DNA of 64,000 nucleotides from CAVTWH01 sp963738365. GTDB taxonomy: Bacteria > Actinomycetota > Actinomycetes > Mycobacteriales > Micromonosporaceae. The stretch lies in the NCBI GenBank assembly GCA_963738365.1, contig CAVTWH010000010.1:310001-374000 (forward strand). Direction: 5' to 3'. Under the pieces are notes generated by a model that was given only the letters and a program-made list of their open reading frames with translations, had not been told where the DNA came from and made no database searches. Shown piece after piece: positions 17,192-25,585 of this stretch. The position numbers and the translations under genes were made by a program. Numbering within the stretch: the stretch's first letter is position 1; the number at the start of each line of letters is the position of its first letter.

Positions 17192-18570
17192 ACAACGAGC
17201 TGGAGCTCACCGCCCGGGTACTGGAGCTGGTCCGGGACGCCGCCGGGACGGACGCGCAGGCGGAGGTGCGGGTGAGCGCCGCGACGACGGCGCTGACCCG
17301 GTTCGCCGACAGCTACATCCACCAGAACCACGTGGACGAGACCGTCACGGTGGCGCTGCGGCTGCACCGGGACGGCCGGACCGCCTCCGGATACACCACG
17401 CTGACCACCGGCGACGCGCTGCGCTCGCTGGTGGAGCGGGCCGTCGCGGCTGCCGACCTGGCCCCGCCGGATCCGGGCTGGGCGGGGCTGGCCGCCCCGG
17501 CACCGCTGGCTGCGCCGGGCACCGTGGACGAGGCGATCGTCGGCGTGGTGGCCGGCGACCGGGCCGAGCGGGTACGCGCCTTCGTCGAGGCGGCCGGCGG
17601 ACTGAGCACGGCCGGTTACTGCCGCACCACGCACGTCCAGGCGGCGTTCGGCAACTCGGCCGGGCAGGCGGTGCTGGGCAGCACCACCGAGGCGGCGATG
17701 GACGGCATCGCCCGTACCGGCGCTTGCGACGGCGTGGCCCGGCGGGCCGGCAGCCAGCTCTCCGCCGTGGACGGTGCGGTGCTCGGCGCCCGGGCGGCGG
17801 CCAAGGCCCGGGCCGGCCTGGACGCCGTGGAGCTGCCGGCCGGCCGGTACGAGGTGGTGCTGGAGCCGACCGCCGTGCACGACCTGCTGCTGTGCCTGGC
17901 CATGTTCGGCTTCAACGGCAAGGCGGTCAACGAGCGCCGGTCGTTCTTCGAGCCGGGCGGCGAGCAGCTGGACCGGGCGGTGACGATCGTGGACGACGCG
18001 GTCAGCCCGGGCGCGGTGGGGCTGCCGTTCGACAGCGAGGGCACCCCGAAGCGCTGGCTGGACCTGGTCCGCGGCGGGGTGAGCGTGTCGGCGACGCACG
18101 ACCGGCGCACCGCCCGGCAGGCCGGTACCGACTCCACCGGGCACGCCGGCCCGGGCTCCGGCGCGTTCGGGTCGGTCGCGGCCAACCTGGCGCTGCTGCC
18201 TCCGGTGGACGAGCAGCCCACCGAGGTGGCCGGCCCGGCCGCCGACTCCGCGGTGGCCGCCCTGCTCGCCGGGGTACGCCGCGGGCTGCTGGTCACCGAC
18301 CACTGGTACACCCGGGTGCTGGATCCGCGCACGCTGGTGATGACCGGGCTGACCCGCAACGGCGTCTGGCTGGTGGAGGACGGCGAGGTGACCCGGCCGG
18401 TCCGCAACTTCCGGTTCACCCAGTCCTATCCGCAGGCGCTCGGCCCGGGCCAGGTGCTGGGCATCGGTGGCCACGCGGTGACCCTGCCGTCCAGCTACGG
18501 CAGCACCTCCTACCGTGCCCCGGCGCTGCATCTGGCCAGCTGGAACTTCACCGGCACCGGTTCGGGCTGA
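17188..18570 (+). CDS. tldE: TldE/PmbA-type partner subunit
   Basis: 460 residues, the non-catalytic partner of TldD. It lacks HExxxH. Seen: ELPAGRYEVVLEPTAVHDLL in the middle, FDSEGTPKRW, a typical RGLLVTDHWYTRVLDPR near the end, and the C-terminal LPSSYGSTSYRAPALHLASW. Start ATG at 17188 overlaps the tldD stop. A 10-bp inverted repeat overlaps the stop codon. Confidence 0.92.
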   Translation: MNNELELTARVLELVRDAAGTDAQAEVRVSAATTALTRFADSYIHQNHVDETVTVALRLHRDGRTASGYTTLTTGDALRSLVERAVAAADLAPPDPGWAGLAAPAPLAAPGTVDEAIVGVVAGDRAERVRAFVEAAGGLSTAGYCRTTHVQAAFGNSAGQAVLGSTTEAAMDGIARTGACDGVARRAGSQLSAVDGAVLGARAAAKARAGLDAVELPAGRYEVVLEPTAVHDLLLCLAMFGFNGKAVNERRSFFEPGGEQLDRAVTIVDDAVSPGAVGLPFDSEGTPKRWLDLVRGGVSVSATHDRRTARQAGTDSTGHAGPGSGAFGSVAANLALLPPVDEQPTEVAGPAADSAVAALLAGVRRGLLVTDHWYTRVLDPRTLVMTGLTRNGVWLVEDGEVTRPVRNFRFTQSYPQALGPGQVLGIGGHAVTLPSSYGSTSYRAPALHLASWNFTGTGSG

Positions 18571-18579
18571 CCGGTGCCG
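18552..18579. terminator. hairpin overlapping the tldE stop
   Basis: Perfect 10-bp stem (cggcaccggt / accggtgccg) with an 8-base loop; the TGA at 18568-18570 is inside. Probably the end of the tldDE transcript. The ~195 bases that follow up to the sdhC start contain no gene and should hold the sdh promoter. Confidence 0.65.
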
Positions 18580-18775
18580 CCGGGCGAACCGGGCAGGCAG
18601 TGAGGTTACCCACATCAGTACCCAGGTGTGACGCCACGGCTTTCGCCTGCACGTTTCACAGCGCAGACTCCCATGCGCACCCCGTCCGTAGCCTCGGCGT
18701 AACGTGTGGCTCGCGGGGTACGTACCAGTGGGTATGCCCCATCACACGTATTTCAGCCCGTCAGGGAGCACGACG

Positions 18776-19603
18776 ATGACCGTAACGTCGGAAAGACCCT
18801 CCTCGGCCTCTCCGCTCGCGCCGAAACCCCGCGCCGCGATCTCGGCGAAGACGCTGCGTACCGACCGCTGGTGGCTGGCGCCACTGCTGACGGTCACCGG
18901 CCTGACGGCCTGGCTCGCCTACGCCACCTTCCGGGTGTTCATGCAGGCGGACTACTTCAAGGAAGGCGGCGGCTTCAAGTACCTGACGCCGTTCTACTCC
19001 CCCTGCGTCTCCAAGGGCTGCGTGCCGGAGGCGGCGGAGTTCGGCCGGTTCCTGCCGGACCACTGGTTCATCCCGTTCGCGGCGATCACCCTGCCGTTCC
19101 TGCTGCTGTTCCGGCTCACCTGCTACTACTACCGGCGCGCGTACTACCGCAGTTTCTGGGCCTCCCCGCCGGCCTGCGCCGTGCCGGACGGGCACAAGCG
19201 CTACACCGGTGAGACCCGGTTCCCGCTGATCTTCCAGAACGCGCACCGGTACGCGTTCTACGCCGCCGTGATCATCTCGGTGATCAACACCTGGGACGCG
19301 ATCATCTCGTTCCACGGCACCAAGGGGTTCGGCTTCGGGCTGGGCAACGTCATCCTGGTCGGCAACGTGACGCTGCTCTGGCTGTACACGCTGTCCTGCC
19401 ACTCCTGCCGGCACATCACCGGCGGGCGGCTCAAGCACTTCTCCCGGCACCCGCTGCGGTACCGGTTCTGGATCTTCGTGTCCAAGCTGAACACCAAGCA
19501 CATGCAGCTGGCCTGGGTCACCCTGGGCACTCTGGCGCTGACCGACTTCTACGTGATGGCCGTCTCCGCCGGCTGGTTCTCCGACCTGCGGTTCATCGGC
19601 TGA
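18776..19603 (+). CDS. sdhC: succinate dehydrogenase membrane anchor, Sdh1 type
   Basis: 275-residue membrane subunit resembling the single anchor of mycobacterial Sdh1 (the Rv0249c type), which replaces separate SdhC and SdhD. Five or so hydrophobic segments are visible (residues ~32-52, 95-115, 160-180, 190-215 and 240-262) with His-rich loops that could ligate heme (NAHRYAFYAAVIIS and LSCHSCRHITGG). ATG at 18776 has AGGGAG upstream. First gene of sdhCAB, 11 bases before sdhA. In this family it passes electrons from succinate oxidation to menaquinone. The heme count cannot be read from sequence alone. Confidence 0.85.
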   Translation: MTVTSERPSSASPLAPKPRAAISAKTLRTDRWWLAPLLTVTGLTAWLAYATFRVFMQADYFKEGGGFKYLTPFYSPCVSKGCVPEAAEFGRFLPDHWFIPFAAITLPFLLLFRLTCYYYRRAYYRSFWASPPACAVPDGHKRYTGETRFPLIFQNAHRYAFYAAVIISVINTWDAIISFHGTKGFGFGLGNVILVGNVTLLWLYTLSCHSCRHITGGRLKHFSRHPLRYRFWIFVSKLNTKHMQLAWVTLGTLALTDFYVMAVSAGWFSDLRFIG

Positions 19604-19614
19604 GGACGACGACA

Positions 19615-21573
19615 ATGGCTAACAACACCAGGAACGCCAACATCGAGAAGCACTCCTACGACGTCGTCGTGATCGGCGCCGGCGGCGCCGGCCTGCGGGC
19701 GGCCGTGGAGGCCCGGGTGGCCGGGAAGAAGGTCGCCATCATCTCCAAGTCGCTGTTCGGCAAGGCGCACACGGTGATGGCCGAGGGCGGCGCCGCCGCC
19801 GCGATGGGCAACGTCAACGCCAACGACAACTGGATGGTGCACTTCCGGGACACCATGCGGGGCGGCAAGTTCCTGAACAACTACCGGATGGCCGAACTGC
19901 ACGCCAAGGAGGCCCCGGACCGGGTCTGGGAACTGGAAACCTATGGCGCGCTGTTCGACCGGACGAAGGACGGGAAGATCTCGCAGCGCAACTTCGGTGG
20001 CCACGAGTACCCGCGCCTGGCGCACGTCGGCGACCGGACCGGCCTGGAGCTGATCCGCACCCTGCAGCAGAAGATCGTCTCGCTGCAGCAGGAGGACAAG
20101 GTGCGGCACGGCGACTACGAGGCCCGGATCAAGGTGTTCGCCGAGTGCGTCATCACCGAGCTGCTGCTGGACACCCGGGACGGGGCCAGCCGGATCGCCG
20201 GGGCGTTCGGGTACTACCGGGAGACCGGCGAGTTCGTGGTCTTCGAGGCGCCGGCCGTCGTGCTGGCCACCGGGGGCGTCGGCAAGTCGTACAAGGTGAC
20301 CAGCAACTCCTGGGAGTACACCGGCGACGGGCACGCGCTGGCGCTGCGCGCCGGGGCGACGCTGATCAACATGGAGTTCCTCCAGTTCCACCCGACCGGC
20401 ATGGTCTGGCCGCCGTCGGTGAAGGGCATCCTGGTCACCGAGTCGGTGCGCGGTGACGGCGGCATCCTGAAGAACTCCGAAGGCAAGCGGTTCATGTTCG
20501 ACTACGTGCCGGACGTGTTCCGCAAGCAGTACGCGGAGACCGAGGACGAGGCCGACCGCTGGTACACCGACCCGGACAACAACCGCCGCCCGCCCGAGCT
20601 GCTGCCCCGGGACGAGGTGGCCCGGGCGATCAACTCGGAGGTCAAGGCCGGTCGCGGCACCCCGGCCGGCGGCGTCTACCTGGACATCGCCTCCCGGCGC
20701 TCGCCGGAGTTCATCCTCAAGCGGCTGCCGTCGATGCACCACCAGTTCAAGGAGCTGGCCGACGTCGACATCACCAAGGAGCCGATGGAGATCGGCCCGA
20801 CCTGCCACTACGTGATGGGTGGCGTGGAGGTCGACCCGGACACCGGGGCTGCGACGGGTGAGGTGCAGGGCCTGTTCGCGGCCGGCGAGGTCTCCGGCGG
20901 CATGCACGGCTCCAACCGCCTCGGCGGCAACTCCCTCTCCGACCTGCTGGTCTTCGGCAAGCGGGCGGGCGAGTACGCGGCCCGGTACAGCGAGACGGTG
21001 CAGGCCCGGGTCAACCCCCGGGACATCGACGCGGCCCTGGAGACCGCCCTGGCGCCGCTGAGCCGCCAGGGCGGCGAGAACCCGTACCAGGTCTGGAGCG
21101 ACCTGCAGCAGGTGATGCAGGACCTGGTCGGCATCATCCGGCGCAAGGGCGAGCTGGAGGACTCGATCACCCAGCTGGCCAAGCTCAAGGAGCGGGTGGC
21201 CGGCGTGTCGGCCACCGGCGGCCGGCGCTTCAACCCCGGCTGGCACCTGGCCCTGGACCTGCGCAACATGGTGCTGGTCTCGGAGTGCACCGCGCGGGCG
21301 GCGCTGGAGCGGGAGGAGTCCCGCGGCGGGCACACCCGGGAGGACTTCCCGGCGATGTCGCCGACGTGGCGCCAGGTCAACCTGGTCTGCGCGGTGACCG
21401 GCGGCGGTGAGGTCACCCTGACCCACCAGCCGGTACCGGCGCTGCGCCCCGACCTGCTGGGCCTGTTCGACGTCGCCGAGCTGAAGAAGTACATGACGGA
21501 CGCGGAGCTGGCCGTCCTGGATGAGGCAGAGCTGACCAGCGTCGCCGGCCAGCCGACTGAGGAGGGCAAGTAA
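19615..21573 (+). CDS. sdhA: succinate dehydrogenase flavoprotein subunit
   Basis: 652 residues. FAD-binding N-terminus YDVVVIGAGGAGLRAAVEA (residues ~13-31), the FAD-His region GKAHTVMAEGG, the substrate-capping region FLQFHPTGM, and NRLGGNSLSDLLVFG with the active-site segment. It oxidises succinate to fumarate on the cytoplasmic face. The length and neighbours match Sdh1-type enzymes, and the family also includes fumarate reductases; the direction of catalysis is inferred as succinate oxidation. Its TAA overlaps the sdhB ATG by one base. Confidence 0.95.
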   Translation: MANNTRNANIEKHSYDVVVIGAGGAGLRAAVEARVAGKKVAIISKSLFGKAHTVMAEGGAAAAMGNVNANDNWMVHFRDTMRGGKFLNNYRMAELHAKEAPDRVWELETYGALFDRTKDGKISQRNFGGHEYPRLAHVGDRTGLELIRTLQQKIVSLQQEDKVRHGDYEARIKVFAECVITELLLDTRDGASRIAGAFGYYRETGEFVVFEAPAVVLATGGVGKSYKVTSNSWEYTGDGHALALRAGATLINMEFLQFHPTGMVWPPSVKGILVTESVRGDGGILKNSEGKRFMFDYVPDVFRKQYAETEDEADRWYTDPDNNRRPPELLPRDEVARAINSEVKAGRGTPAGGVYLDIASRRSPEFILKRLPSMHHQFKELADVDITKEPMEIGPTCHYVMGGVEVDPDTGAATGEVQGLFAAGEVSGGMHGSNRLGGNSLSDLLVFGKRAGEYAARYSETVQARVNPRDIDAALETALAPLSRQGGENPYQVWSDLQQVMQDLVGIIRRKGELEDSITQLAKLKERVAGVSATGGRRFNPGWHLALDLRNMVLVSECTARAALEREESRGGHTREDFPAMSPTWRQVNLVCAVTGGGEVTLTHQPVPALRPDLLGLFDVAELKKYMTDAELAVLDEAELTSVAGQPTEEGK

Positions 21574-22589
21574 TGGGGTCGGTGCGGCAGTTCCGGATCT
21601 GGCGCGGTGACCAGGCCGGCGGCGAACTTGAGGACTTCAGCGTCGAGGTGAACGACGGCGAGGTGGTCCTCGACATCATCCACCGGCTGCAGGCCGAGCA
21701 GGCGCCGGACCTCGCGGTGCGGTGGAACTGCAAGGCCGGCAAGTGCGGCTCGTGCTCCATGGAGATCAACGGCAAGCCGCGGCTGGGCTGCATGACCCGG
21801 ATGTCCACCTTCGAGGAGTCCGAGACGGTCACGGTGACGCCGCTGCGTACCTTCCCGGTGATCCGGGACCTGGTCACCGACGTGTCCTTCAACTACCAGA
21901 AGGCGCGCGAGATGCCGGCGTTCGCGCCGCCGGCCGGGGTGGCGCCGGGCGAGTACCGGATGCAGCAGGTCGACGTGGAGCGCTCGCAGGAGTTCCGCAA
22001 GTGCATCGAGTGCTTCCTCTGCCAGAACACCTGCCACGTGGTCCGCGACCACGAGGACAACAAGAAGGCGTTCGCCGGGCCGCGGTTCTTCATCCGCGCC
22101 GCCGAGCTGGACATGCACCCGCTCGACGCGAAGTCCGACCGGAAGAAGTTCGCCCAGGCCGAGCAGGGGCTGGGCTTCTGCAACATCACCAAGTGCTGCA
22201 CCGAGGTCTGCCCTGAACATATCAAGATCACTGACAACGCGATCATCCCGATGAAGGAGCGCGTCGTCGACAACCGCTACGATCCGCTGGTGTGGTTGGG
22301 ACGCAAGATTTTCCGGAGGGGCGACTTGGAGACCTCGCAGCAGGAGGTGGAGACGGTGGTGAGCACACCGGCCGCCGCCGCGATGAGCCAGGGCGCGGCG
22401 CCCGAGGTGCACGCCTGGCACCGGCCCGCGCCGGCGCCACAGCACTCGCCGCTGGCCAGCGGCGCCCAGGTCAGCGAGGTGGCCTCGGACCGGCCCGGCT
22501 CGTCGTCACCCTACGGTGACGACCTCACCTTCCCGCTCCCCCAGGACCAGCTGACCTACCAGCACCCGACCGCCGACGACGTGCGCTGA
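21573..22589 (+). CDS. sdhB: succinate dehydrogenase iron-sulfur subunit with long C-terminal tail
   Basis: 338 residues. Cluster motifs are visible: [2Fe-2S] in WNCKAGKCGSCSMEINGKP and the later Cys, [4Fe-4S] in KCIECFLCQNTC, and the third cluster in CNITKCCTEVCPE. The conserved domain ends near residue 250; the remaining ~85 residues (from about QQEVETVVSTP) are Pro, Ser, Ala and His-rich, low-complexity, and absent from short homologues of ~248 residues. Completes sdhCAB. A 15-bp stem-loop and then a 15-bp tandem repeat follow. Confidence 0.93.
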   Translation: MGSVRQFRIWRGDQAGGELEDFSVEVNDGEVVLDIIHRLQAEQAPDLAVRWNCKAGKCGSCSMEINGKPRLGCMTRMSTFEESETVTVTPLRTFPVIRDLVTDVSFNYQKAREMPAFAPPAGVAPGEYRMQQVDVERSQEFRKCIECFLCQNTCHVVRDHEDNKKAFAGPRFFIRAAELDMHPLDAKSDRKKFAQAEQGLGFCNITKCCTEVCPEHIKITDNAIIPMKERVVDNRYDPLVWLGRKIFRRGDLETSQQEVETVVSTPAAAAMSQGAAPEVHAWHRPAPAPQHSPLASGAQVSEVASDRPGSSSPYGDDLTFPLPQDQLTYQHPTADDVR

Positions 22590-22610
22590 CCGCGCCCCGC
22601 TCCCGCACCC

Positions 22611-22647
22611 GGTGAGCCCCGTGCCTGTGCTGGGCACGGGGCTCACC
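22611..22647. terminator. strong hairpin after sdhB
   Basis: Perfect 15-bp stem, with arms built on gtgagccccgtgcc and ggcacggggctcac and a 7-base loop tgtgctg. It starts 21 bases after the sdhB stop. No T-run. This is the clearest terminator in the window. Confidence 0.88.
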
Positions 22648-22706
22648 GCGTCAGCCAGCGGTGGTCACGGGTCGGGCGCTCGAGCCGGCCGGGTCACGGC
22701 CGCAGC

Positions 22707-22811
22707 GACGGTTCGCCGCGGGACAGTTGACCGCGTGACAGTTGACCGCGTGACAGTTGACCGCGGGACAGTTCGCCGCGTGACAGTTGACCGCGTGATG
22801 GTTGGCCGCGT
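22707..22811. repeat. 15-bp tandem repeat, seven imperfect copies
   Basis: Units of the form gacagttgaccgcgt begin at 22707, 22722, 22737, 22752, 22767, 22782 and 22797; the two outer units differ most. It lies between the sdhB terminator and the stop of the DUF1990 gene (22814), in a non-coding gap of 224 bases. Each internal unit carries TTGACC or TTCGCC, so protein-binding sites at 15-base spacing, a transcription-end structure or simple slippage are all possible. Function unknown. Confidence 0.95.
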
Positions 22812-22813
22812 GG

Positions 22814-23317
22814 TCAGGCGACTGTGGCCAGTCGGCGCACCGCGTCGCGGTAGCGGCCCAGCGCCCAGTCCTGCGTCAGGTGGGTGGCCGGGCCGGCGAT
22901 CCGGGCGAACCAGCGCGCCGGACGGCTGAACACCCGCGCCTCGAACCACACGTCGTCGCCGTCCAGGCTCACCTCGAACGCCTCTTCGCCCGACTCCGGG
23001 TGGCCGGCCAGGGTGCCCACGGCGTACCCGTACCGGTGCGGTTCGTCGACCACCCAGACGACCTCGCAGGGCGCCCACAGCCGCAGCCGCCCGATCCCCA
23101 GGCCGAAACTCACCTGGACGCCCGGCTCGACCTGGGTCGCCCGGGTGTGCACGGCCAGGCCCGCCCGCCGGTGCATGTCGAAGCCGCGCAGGCCGCGCAC
23201 GGCGGCGGCGAAGACCCGCGGCCCCGCGCCGATCCGGGCCCGGGCCACGATCCGCCGGTACCCCACCGGAAGATCCCCGGTCCGGGTGGCGCCGACCTCG
23301 GGATAGCTGAGCGTCAC
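22814..23317 (-). CDS. DUF1990 (UPF0548) family protein
   Basis: 167 residues spanning the whole DUF1990 domain. Seen: LSYPEVGATR at the start, WAPCEVVWVVDEPHRYGYAYG-like core (here YGYAVGTLAGHPESGEEAF) and VFSRPARWFARIAGP near the end. The function of the family is not known. GTG at 23315-23317 overlaps the stop of the upstream NUDIX gene by 4 bases, so they form a coupled pair. Confidence 0.88.
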   Translation of the reverse strand: MTLSYPEVGATRTGDLPVGYRRIVARARIGAGPRVFAAAVRGLRGFDMHRRAGLAVHTRATQVEPGVQVSFGLGIGRLRLWAPCEVVWVVDEPHRYGYAVGTLAGHPESGEEAFEVSLDGDDVWFEARVFSRPARWFARIAGPATHLTQDWALGRYRDAVRRLATVA

Positions 23318-23730
23318 GACATCTCCTTCATCACCGTGCGCAGCGCGGCCACGATCGGCGCATCGGCCGGCAGCCAGTCCACACTGTCCAGTGCGTCGGC
23401 CCCCAGCCAGCGCAGCTCCGCGTGCTCCAGGCGCTGCGGCTGTTCACCGTCGAGCAGGGTGGCCAGGTAGACCCGCAGCACCGCCCAGCCGTGGCCGAGC
23501 GGTACGTCGCCGCCGACCCGGGCACCCACGGCCACCTGTACCCCCAATTCTTCGTCGCACTCGCGGACCAGGGCGTCGATCTCGGTTTCACCGGCCTCGA
23601 CCTTGCCGCCCGGGAACTCCCACCGCCCGGCCATCTCCGGCGGCTCGGCCCTGGCACACGCCAGCACCTGCCCGTCCCGCAAGATGGCCGCGCCCACAAT
23701 GACCCGAACGGCTCCTCGATCGCTCTGCAC
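23314..23730 (-). CDS. NUDIX hydrolase, MutT-like
   Basis: 138 residues. The Nudix box is complete: GGKVEAGETEIDALVRECDEEL with the metal-binding RExxEE-type residues represented by RECDEE. VIVGAAILRDGQVLACAR at the N-terminus and GRWEFPGG before the box match 8-oxo-dGTP diphosphatase-type MutT proteins. GTG at 23728-23730 is taken; another GTG seven codons later is possible, since no clear ribosome site precedes the first. Translationally coupled to DUF1990. Confidence 0.9.
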   Translation of the reverse strand: MQSDRGAVRVIVGAAILRDGQVLACARAEPPEMAGRWEFPGGKVEAGETEIDALVRECDEELGVQVAVGARVGGDVPLGHGWAVLRVYLATLLDGEQPQRLEHAELRWLGADALDSVDWLPADAPIVAALRTVMKEMS

Positions 23731-23909
23731 GAGGGATCAGAGTGCCAGACTCCGGTGAACTCGGTGTCCGCTGGTGCCCTGAAGGTCACCCTACGGGCAG
23801 AAAGTTCGCGTGGACACACGGTGCGGCTGCGACAACACTGAAGGGACCGACTACAACGGTCTGGTGACGAAACGGCCACAAGCCGGCAACGACGCCTGGA
23901 GGTGGGCCT

Positions 23910-24215
23910 GTGCGTGTCCCGTGGCGGGACGGATCCCGACGAGATTACCTGACCGATGCCATGGCTGTCCTGGCCGGTTGGAGCCGCGACGATCGCCAGA
24001 TCAAGCGGGTCTTCCAGCTCGACGACGCCCAGCATGCGGCGCTCGCCGAGCGCGTCCGGGTCGTCGCCGAGTCGCTCGAACTGTTCCCCACCATCCGGCG
24101 GCTGGACGGGTACACCCAGGTCACGGTCGGCTTCGCGGCCGGCGGTGCGCCGGGCGCCGGTGAGGTCACGCTGGCCGCCCGCATCGAGGACGCCTACCGC
24201 GCCGTAACCACCTGA
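23910..24215 (+). CDS. degenerate pterin-dehydratase-like small protein
   Basis: 101 residues starting GTG at 23910. The C-terminal two thirds resemble the PCD fold (ALAERVRVVAESLELFPTIR, then TQVTVGFAAGG, then GEVTLAARIEDAYRAV), but the catalytic HHP and TH residues of the real dehydratase at 15454 are replaced by FPTIRR and FA. It is therefore unlikely to have dehydratase activity and may be a structural or regulatory relative. It stands alone between a NUDIX gene pair and a truncated XRE gene. The family assignment is tentative. Confidence 0.55.
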   Translation: MRVPWRDGSRRDYLTDAMAVLAGWSRDDRQIKRVFQLDDAQHAALAERVRVVAESLELFPTIRRLDGYTQVTVGFAAGGAPGAGEVTLAARIEDAYRAVTT

Positions 24216-24277
24216 GGGGTGGCTCCCCGCGTGCGCGCACCGCTACGCTCCGACGTGGACGGATGCGGAGAGGTGGC

Positions 24278-24418
24278 ATGTTCGGGCTGGGTGCGTCCAT
24301 CGCCGACCGCCGGCGCCTGCTCCGGCTCTCCCAGGAGGAGCTGGCCGACCGGCTCAACCGGATCTCCGGCGCGGCCACCTTCACCCGCACCGAGACCCCA
24401 CGGGCGCCGGGATGGTGA
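24278..24418 (+). pseudogene. truncated XRE-type helix-turn-helix gene, 46 codons
   Basis: ATG at 24278 with GGAGAGG upstream. It begins like an intact XRE regulator (IADRRRLLRLSQEELADRL, then NRISGAATFTRTE) but departs from the family at the recognition helix and stops after PRAPGW. Normal members continue for at least another 30-40 residues of the domain. The good start and ribosome site, together with the abrupt loss of homology about 70 bases before the next gene, suggest a deletion or insertion junction. Too short to fold as a full HTH; probably a remnant. Confidence 0.6.
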
Positions 24419-24490
24419 AAGGTACTGCTCCGCGCAGATCGCGAAGGGAACGCGATTGCCGCACCCGGTCGCGCTTGTCACGATCGGCAG

Positions 24491-25123
24491 ATGCGGTACG
24501 ACCCTGAGCGCCACATCTGGGCGCCCCTGGCCGTCGCGGAGGTCGTCGCACTCCTCGCCGGGTGCGGCTCGCGGTGGTGGCTCTCCGGCGGCTGGGCCGT
24601 CGACCACTGGCTGGGAGCCGGTACCCGCGACCACGCGGACATCGACATCAGCACTCTGCGGTCCGGGCTTTCCGAGGTGTTGCGTTGCCTGCCTGCCGAT
24701 CTGATTGCCATGGCCGCACGGAGAGGGCAGCTGTCCCCGATCGGGTCCGCCCTGGACGACCCGCAGCTGCACAACATCTGGGTGTACGCCGCGCATCTGG
24801 ATCGGTGGGTGCTCCAGATCAATCTGGAGGCGGGTGACGAAACGCGGTGGCGGTACCGACGAGACGAGCGGATCGCCCTGCCCTGGACCCGCGCGGTGAG
24901 CGTCATCCGCTCCGTACCGACCGGGTCACCGGGCACACAGTTGTTGTGGAAGTCGGCGGACCCGCGCCCCCGCGATCATGCCGACTTGGCCGCCGTGCTG
25001 GGTCGGCTCGATGTCTCCGAACGCAGCTGGCTGCTGGAATCCGTACGCACGGCGCATCCGGGGTCGCCCTGGGCCCACGGCACGGCGCTGTCGGCGGAGC
25101 AGGACAGGAACACACCCCGGTGA
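24491..25123 (+). CDS. nucleotidyltransferase-fold protein, aminoglycoside adenylyltransferase-like
   Basis: 210 residues. The N-terminal motif LSGGWAVDHWLGAGTRDHAD (then IDIS) is the GGxxxD...H.DxD signature of lincosamide and aminoglycoside nucleotidyltransferase-like proteins. The C-terminal helical part is divergent (LLWKSADPRPRDHADLAAVL). Such proteins are found both as resistance enzymes and as orphans of unknown substrate; activity on an antibiotic is not demonstrated by sequence. ATG at 24491, weak ribosome site. It lies in a lower-GC accessory patch. Confidence 0.72.
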   Translation: MRYDPERHIWAPLAVAEVVALLAGCGSRWWLSGGWAVDHWLGAGTRDHADIDISTLRSGLSEVLRCLPADLIAMAARRGQLSPIGSALDDPQLHNIWVYAAHLDRWVLQINLEAGDETRWRYRRDERIALPWTRAVSVIRSVPTGSPGTQLLWKSADPRPRDHADLAAVLGRLDVSERSWLLESVRTAHPGSPWAHGTALSAEQDRNTPR

Positions 25124-25262
25124 CCACGCCACCGAGCGGACCGGGTGCCGGTGAAACGGACCGGGCCGGAGGGCCGAAGGCAGACCCGTCATCTCCCGGA
25201 CCTGCCGGACGACCGCTCACGAGCGTCCCCGGAAGGTGGACCGCCGGCACGCCGAAGAATCG

Positions 25263-25481
25263 TCAGTCCGGCTCGATACGGTGGAAGTACACCGTTACGG
25301 AGTGCCAGTCGCCCCGCTCAGTGACGTCGGTGTGCACAACGAGGTCCTGAACAGCGATGGTGCCCAGCCCATCGAGGGTGTCCGCGACCTGTCTGAGTAA
25401 CGCGGGAACGTCGCCCTGTCCGGGTCCTTCCGGATTGGCCTGCGAGAAGTGCTCCGCCGTCCAGCGGACAGGCTGGTTCAT
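25263..25481 (-). CDS. small conserved hypothetical protein
   Basis: 72 residues. ATG at 25479-25481 with GAAGGAGAGG upstream, a strong site which decides the start. The sequence is acidic and soluble, with RWTAEHFSQANPEG and VQDLVVHTDVTERGDW visible; the C-terminus HSVTVYFHRIEPD looks like a beta strand. No recognised domain. Same strand as the unknown gene at 25586, about 100 bases downstream of it. Convergent with the nucleotidyltransferase (139-base gap with no visible gene). Confidence 0.65.
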   Translation of the reverse strand: MNQPVRWTAEHFSQANPEGPGQGDVPALLRQVADTLDGLGTIAVQDLVVHTDVTERGDWHSVTVYFHRIEPD

Positions 25482-25585
25482 GGCACCTCTCCTTCGCTGG
25501 GCGCTCAGATATTGGAGCGGAGCTCCACGAGAACGACATCGTGGGCCACGAGCTGCGGAGGCGCCGTCGACGGCCACCGGAACCG

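Noticed and set aside
22707..22811. CRISPR-like array from the 15-bp repeats
   Set aside because: Units are contiguous with no spacers, far shorter than CRISPR repeats, and no cas gene is near.
22612..22929. A small protein gene translated through the 15-bp repeats (TVDRV repeats)
   Set aside because: Repeats read open in several frames, the frame is antisense to DUF1990, and there is no ribosome site.
24491..25123. Calling the nucleotidyltransferase an antibiotic-resistance gene
   Set aside because: Only the general nucleotidyltransferase motif is present and the C-terminus is divergent; resistance cannot be claimed from this.
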